64,000 bases of DNA, from positions 20,846,001 through 20,910,000 of the forward strand of contig OX387201.1 of NCBI GenBank assembly GCA_947561715.1. The letters run 5' to 3'. This DNA comes from Ascidia mentula. Taxonomy: Eukaryota; Chordata; Ascidiacea; Phlebobranchia; Ascidiidae. The notes under the pieces were generated by a model. The model did not search any database and had not been told where the DNA came from. It saw only the letters and a list, made by a program, of their open reading frames with translations. Shown here piece after piece: positions 59,396 to 64,000 of this stretch. Numbering within the stretch: the first letter of the stretch is position 1; every line of letters begins with the position of its first letter. The translations under genes were made by a program, and so were the position numbers.

Positions 59396-60065
59396 TGTGA
59401 TAACTGAAGACATAAGTGTACCCTGCGTGTAACTAACTGATTGATTTAATTAACAGCTTAACGTATATTTGTATAATCCCGTGTATAACGCACACTTTTG
59501 TTTCTTGCTGCAAAAATACAACCTGGCATATATCTGTGTGTGTAGAATTGTTGCTTTATAAGAGATTAGTTTCAAAGTGCTGCGTTGTATCCAAGCACAA
59601 TCCAACCACTCAACTTAAAAGCTGACTCAAAGTTGGTAATGTAACAAACACAACGAAAATATACAAACATAAAAACGCTTTATTCACTGACGTTTCGCCT
59701 GTTATCCAACAACGCTTTCTCAGGGTAATGATACAGGTACAGCACACAACTAACGCCAAGAAAACGAAAAAATAACGCTAACACCGCTTGTGAAATCACG
59801 TGATGTTATCGAAATACAATATGCCTGACAGCAACAGAAACATAAAATAGTATTTGAACATACGCATAGCAATGTCTATTCATTGCACCAAGAAGTATCA
59901 AGATTCACTTTTAACATGAGATTATCGCTATTATGGAAAACGCCGTTTGGCAGAAGGTTATTTAACGAAAGGGAGTTTACTTATCTAAGTAAGAGTCACT
60001 TGTTTGCGGAAGAATTTGCTTCATACCATATGGCGCTGATGTACAGAGACATGGTCTATGTCTAG
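59396..60065. other. 3' flank of copy B, repeats
   Basis: After the stop codon, an ACGTTTCGCCTGTTATCC phrase at 59691 followed by TTTCTCAGGGTAATG resembles ends of dispersed repeats. A similar TTTCGCCT motif precedes the gene at 51854. No gene recognised. Confidence 0.35.
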
Positions 60066-60550
60066 TGTCGCCGCACAACATATGTGCATACAAAAATCCC
60101 AAACTACAACTTTGTTGTGCCTGAGAGTTAAAACCAAATCATTATAATCACCCGTTCAATGAATGCCCAAGTTGTGATGTCAAACGAAACGACATGGGTG
60201 AAAAAGTGCTAGCCAGTAGATGCAGCGACATTATAGCTGTGTTATAAACCATGTTATGTAGGCAATCAAGCCATATAGTTAACTTAGGCAACCAAACTAA
60301 CTAAGTAAATAGTTACATTAAACACAGGTACTTCTTTGGCAAATAATAAATAACGTTAATTTAAACACAAATACTTGTTTCGCAAATGATAAATAAAGCT
60401 AAAATAAACATAACTACTTTCAGTTAATCGGAAAACAAAGACTTGGATTTCAACATAAACAACGTATTTGGGGCACTTACGTAATGTAGCAATATAAATA
60501 ACTGACGTAATCGACCAAATCGGTAAGCAAGTTCAAGTTGCGCAATAAGG
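60066..60550 (+). repeat. LTR-like dispersed repeat, copy 3 (3' truncated)
   Basis: Starts TGTCGCCGCACAACATATG and follows 20908 onward (AGTTAAAACCAAA, CCAAGTTGTGATGTC, GTGTTATAAACCATGT) but stops near AATAAGGTAT, before the AATAAA-containing end. Confidence 0.6.
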
Positions 60551-60555
60551 TATAT

Positions 60556-60909
60556 TTGGTAATCATCGACCCCTTTAAAAATCACGAGGGTCAGCGTTCA
60601 CGTCGTCAATATTTAACTGTAGTTCATGCGGATCTAAATATAATAAAAGTAGAAATGATTGTGAAATAACTTCAGGAAAGACAAAGAAACAAACAACCAA
60701 AATATGTTACGGAGAATTCTTACCATCAACGAGCATTACCAGTTCATCTGTGATGGAGTTATCTGACGTTGGTTTATTTCTTTTCTGGTAAACCAAACCA
60801 AACACACCTTAATGTTGGTTTGTATTCTGTTGGCTTGTTTCGAGAGATGCTTGATAACCGTCGCCAGACATTGATCCAGCAAAGCACGTTCTCTAAGCAG
60901 TGATGCGTG
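60556..60909. other. Duplicate of the 12.74-13.17 kb flank
   Basis: Matches the sequence right of the gypsy element, including CTTACCATCAACGAGCATTA and GTATTCTGTTGGCTTGTTTC. The block equivalent to 12740-12796 carries stops. There is no gypsy element here, so the retroelement is specific to the first copy or was lost from this one. Confidence 0.75.
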
Positions 60910-60930
60910 GGTGCTTCTAAAATGTGCTCG

Positions 60931-61590
60931 TGCAACTATGTGCCGCTATATGGAGCTATGTGCAACTATGTGGAGCTATGTGGAGCTATGTGCAACTATG
61001 TGAAGCTATGTGCAACTATGTGTTGCTATGTGCAACTATGTGCCGCTATGTGTAGCTACGTGGAGCTATGTGCAACTACGTGGAGCTATGTGCAACTATG
61101 TGGAGCTATGTGTCGCTATGTGCAACTACGTGGAGCTATGTGCAACTATGTGGAGCTATGTGTCGCTATGTGCAACTACGTGGAGCTATGTGCAACTATG
61201 TGCAACTATGTGTCGCTATGTGCAACTACGTGGAGCTATGTGCAACTATGTGAAGCTATGTACAACTATGTGAAGCTATGTGCAACTATGTGTCGCTATG
61301 TGTAGCTACGTGGAGCTATGTGCAACTACGTGGAGCTATGTGCAACTATGTGGAGCTATGTGTCGCTATGTGCAACTACGTGGAGCTATGTGCAACTATG
61401 TGAAGCTATGTGCAACTATGTGAAGCTATGTGCAACTATGTGTCGCTATGTGTAGCTACGTGGAGCTATGTGCAACTACGTGGAGCTATGTGCAACTATG
61501 TGGAGCTATGTGTCGCTATGTGCAACTACGTGGAGCTATGTGTAACTATGTGGAGCTATGTGTCGCTATGTGCAACTATGTGTCGCTATG
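60931..61590 (+). repeat. Left arm: 66 decamers
   Basis: Sixty-six 10-base units in unbroken register, consensus TGnnnCTATG. The variable triplet is nearly always CAA, GAG, TCG, AAG or TAG. The last bases are sometimes CTACG, usually after CAA or TAG. A 50-base higher-order order (GAG CAA GAG TCG CAA) repeats near 61081-61230. All three frames stay open because the unit lacks stops; this is not a protein gene. Confidence 0.95.
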
Positions 61591-61974
61591 TGATCGACCC
61601 AAACCATCTGCAACTTATTATCCAAAATAAACATTAGGCGTAAAGTATTGGAATTATGTCAAAGTAACGTTATATACGCCTTGGTTATGGTATGTCTTCC
61701 AATGCGTTTATAAACCGCCTTTTACCAAGGTTACTCAATTGCCAACTAGCCCCATACACCTTTCCATGCAAAATAGCTTGCAAACACCAGTATTAAAACA
61801 AATTTTTGTTCGTGATGTAACCAAAGAATACACGCTGTTGCAGCGATGACACAATAACAATACTAAGGGGAACAATACAAGACAATGCCAAAATAAAGAC
61901 TACTGTTCATTAACAAAACTAGGCAAATATACGTTGAAGTAACAACATATACACCTGGTCTATATTGCATAAAA

Positions 61975-62246
61975 CAGGGGTCGCCAAACACTTTTTACCA
62001 AGCGCCGCACACCTGCGAGTATAAGGACGATCGGAGGGCGGACAACTGTTCAAAACTGTTTTCTTGTATGCGGGGAATTCAATAGCAATAATTCCAATTT
62101 CATACAGTGTCAGAAAATCAGAATCTATAAACAAGATATCCAAAATGTAAAATGCAGTGACGTATAGAGTAAAACCAAGATTTAACGTGCAGTATTCAAT
62201 TATATTTCTTGTTTTGGGCGTCCAAGCTTTGCGGGCCTTGATGACC
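61975..62246 (+). mobile_element. hAT-like terminal fragment in the foldback spacer
   Basis: CAGGGGTCGCCAAACACTTT at 61975 has the form of a hAT-superfamily end (CAGGGGTC...CAAACTTTTT), and GCGGGCC occurs at 62231-62237. No transposase or matching opposite end was identified, so it may be a decayed non-autonomous copy trapped in, or giving rise to, the spacer. Confidence 0.4.
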
Positions 62247-62250
62247 TATG

Positions 62251-62810
62251 GCACATAGCTCCACATACTTGCACATAGCTTCACAAAGTTGCACATAGCT
62301 CCACGTAGCTTCACGTAGCGACACATAGCTTCACGTAGCGACACATAGCTTCACATAGTTGCACATAGCGACACATAGCTTCACACAGTTACACATAGCT
62401 CCAAATAGCTTCACATAGTTGCACATAGCTCCACATAGTTGCACATAGCGCAACATTGCTCCACATAGTTCCACATAGTTGCACATAGCGACACATAGCG
62501 ACACATAGTTGCACATAGCGACACATAGCTCCACATAGTTGCACATAGCTCCACATAGTTGCACATAGCGACACATAGCTCCATATAGTTGCACATAGCG
62601 ACACATAGCTCCACATAGTTGTACATAGCGACACATAGTTGCACATAGCGCCACATTGCTCCACATAGTTGCACATAGCGCCACATAGCTCCACATAGTT
62701 ACACATAGCTCCACATAGTTTCACATAGTTACACATAGCTCCACATAGTTGCACATAGCTCCACATAGCTCCACATAGTTGCACATAGCTCCACATAGTT
62801 GCACATAGTT
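62251..62810 (-). repeat. Right arm: 56 decamers, inverted
   Basis: Fifty-six 10-base units in unbroken register, reverse complement of the left arm's units (CATAGnnnCA form). Variation is again concentrated in the triplet. It is shorter than the left arm by ten units. Confidence 0.95.
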
Positions 62811-62874
62811 GCACGAGCACATTTTAGAAGGACCGGTGATGCGTGACTGAAAAAATATTTGTAACGGTTTTTAA

Positions 62875-64000
62875 GGTCAATGAATTAAGAAGACTAAAAA
62901 CGTAGCGGACTCTTATATAAAATAGTTATTTTGACTAAAATAGTAAAATAGTTGTGTCAGATTAGTCCGACCACACTTTGTGAAATGCCTGTTATGTAAC
63001 TACGTAACCTAGCAACCAAAATAACAAAAACCTTGGTTACACACAAAAAAAGAAATAATAGATATAGTTTCCCTTGGCATATTGTTTACACTTAATATTG
63101 TTGTCATGTAATTTTCTGGTCATTGTTTGTTGGTCGTTTCCATGGCGCCAGTTTTCCTGTGTAAAGTTTAACCCGGTTTTCCAGTATCTGAATGTCTTCT
63201 GTTAAATGCTTGCTGTGAACAATACTTTTTTCAGAACCCCTACACCGTCACGCCTCTCTCTAGTATATAAAGTGTGCTTTTATCAGTCTCAGCCTTTACT
63301 ACTTAACCTAATAGTCTCCGCTTTATGTGTTAAGTCTGTATGCTTACATACCGATAGTGTATTTGTTAATGCGTGTGTCTAATTCTTTGACTAACTTTGT
63401 ATCAATGTAGTTTTAATGAAGTAATAAAGATGTATTTAGTGTAATTCTCTGTGTTACATCTTGTTTGCCAGTAATTGCCGATTTCTATGAATGAGCATTT
63501 TTCTTTGCACTAATGTGTGTTGCAATATCATACGGTCTGTGACGCAATAATAAGAGACCAGGTTTTAAGTGACAACGCAACGTGGTTGTGTCCTTTTTGT
63601 GTCCGACAACTGTGCAGCACAGTGCTACGTCATTTTCATTCTTGCAAAAGGTTTTTGTGTTGCGAGCGGACATTTTCTGGTGAGTCTATTTGTACATATG
63701 TGTGAAACTACTCAAGAATCAAATAACCGAGATGTGTAAATTGTAATTTTGGCAAATTTAACTGCGATGACTTAGAAGTCAGTTCGCTGAACAGTATAGC
63801 TGGCCTTGATAATGTGATTAAGTTTACGCACGGTGTTGACGCTGTCTTTGTACTCACAGTGTCTCTCTTGCATTTGTACACACGTGAAGCGTGTGGTATT
63901 CAATCTTCTGTCGCCCAAAGTTATCGGTAAGCATTGTGTGTGTTACGTCATAGTGGCGCATTGTAGTTTATGTTGCCTGTTTCGTTTAGGTGTGATACAG
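62875..64000 (+). mobile_element. Second copy of the LTR-like module and start of an array unit
   Basis: From GTCAATGAATTAAGAAGACT onward it follows 41282 with only scattered differences. It covers the LTR-like part (62953-63457) and enters a unit at about 63789 (ACAGTATAGCTGG). It runs off the end of the window, so the number of units in this second array is unknown. Confidence 0.85.

Larger units (their letters stand above)
60910..62834. mobile_element. Foldback transposon with decamer-satellite arms
   Basis: The two ends are inverted copies: GGTGCTTCTAAAATGTGCTC on the left and the complement of GGTCCTTCTAAAATGTGCTC on the right, both running into CGTGCAACTATGTG. Each end continues as a long array of 10-bp units. 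The element is flanked by the 10-bp direct repeat GTGATGCGTG (60900-60909 and 62836-62845). The paralogous flank at 13154-13168 has a single GTGATGCGTG and no element, so it looks like an empty site. No transposase is encoded; the spacer is about 660 bp. Drosophila FB elements are built in the same way, with arms of short tandem repeats and a target duplication near 9 bp. Confidence 0.87.

Noticed and set aside
60907..61637. Long ORFs of MCNYVELC-type repeats in the satellite arms (also 62331-62820 on the minus strand)
   Set aside because: The 10-base unit has no stop in any frame, so all three frames are open. No start context, splice sites or domain support a protein.

Overview
The window looks like nuclear DNA of a tunicate, most likely a Ciona-type ascidian. 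This rests on AT-rich sequence, compact multi-exon genes with short GT-AG introns, deuterostome gene types (CUB/ZP membrane protein, NACHT-LRR receptor, WDR24, ankyrin/armadillo protein, papain-like protease) and dense small repeats. The species assignment is inference. No bacterial-style gene, CRISPR array or rRNA was seen. The only tRNA-like sequences appear to be repeat heads.

Layout. 1-6743 (+): 3' part of a CUB-CUB-ZP-EGF-TM gene (copy A). 7.6-9.2 kb: intergenic DNA with a stray WDR24 exon copy. 9.17-12.73 kb (-): defective Ty3/gypsy element. 12.7-15.4 kb: repeats. 15464-20083 (+): NACHT-LRR gene. 20.9-22.0 kb: LTR-like repeat and tRNA-derived SINE. 22304-27282 (-): WDR24. 28564-33575 (-): ankyrin/armadillo (ANKAR-like) gene. 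34.3-34.7 kb: second stray WDR24 exon copy. 35.2-36.5 kb (-): truncated xanthine dehydrogenase/aldehyde oxidase fragment. 39206-41279 (+): papain-like cysteine protease. 41.3-51.7 kb: LTR-like module plus three tandem ~3.1-3.4 kb non-coding units. 51981-59395 (+): complete CUB-CUB-ZP-EGF-TM gene (copy B, 13 exons). 60910-62834: foldback transposon whose arms are decamer satellites. 62.87 kb to the end: start of another copy of the 41.3 kb module.

The two CUB-ZP genes and their flanks show that the window is a tandem segmental duplication. The order gene / flank / LTR-like array appears twice. In the second copy the flank joins the array directly, skipping the ~28 kb that in the first copy holds the NLR, WDR24, ANKAR-like, XDH-like and protease genes.

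A second pattern runs across the middle of the window. Several otherwise well-formed genes carry isolated in-frame stops or 1-2 nt frame breaks, while the two CUB-ZP genes are clean. Either this part of the sequence has more errors, or several neighbouring genes are null here. Exon coordinates come from reading splice sites and checking phase by eye; no alignment program or transcript data were available.
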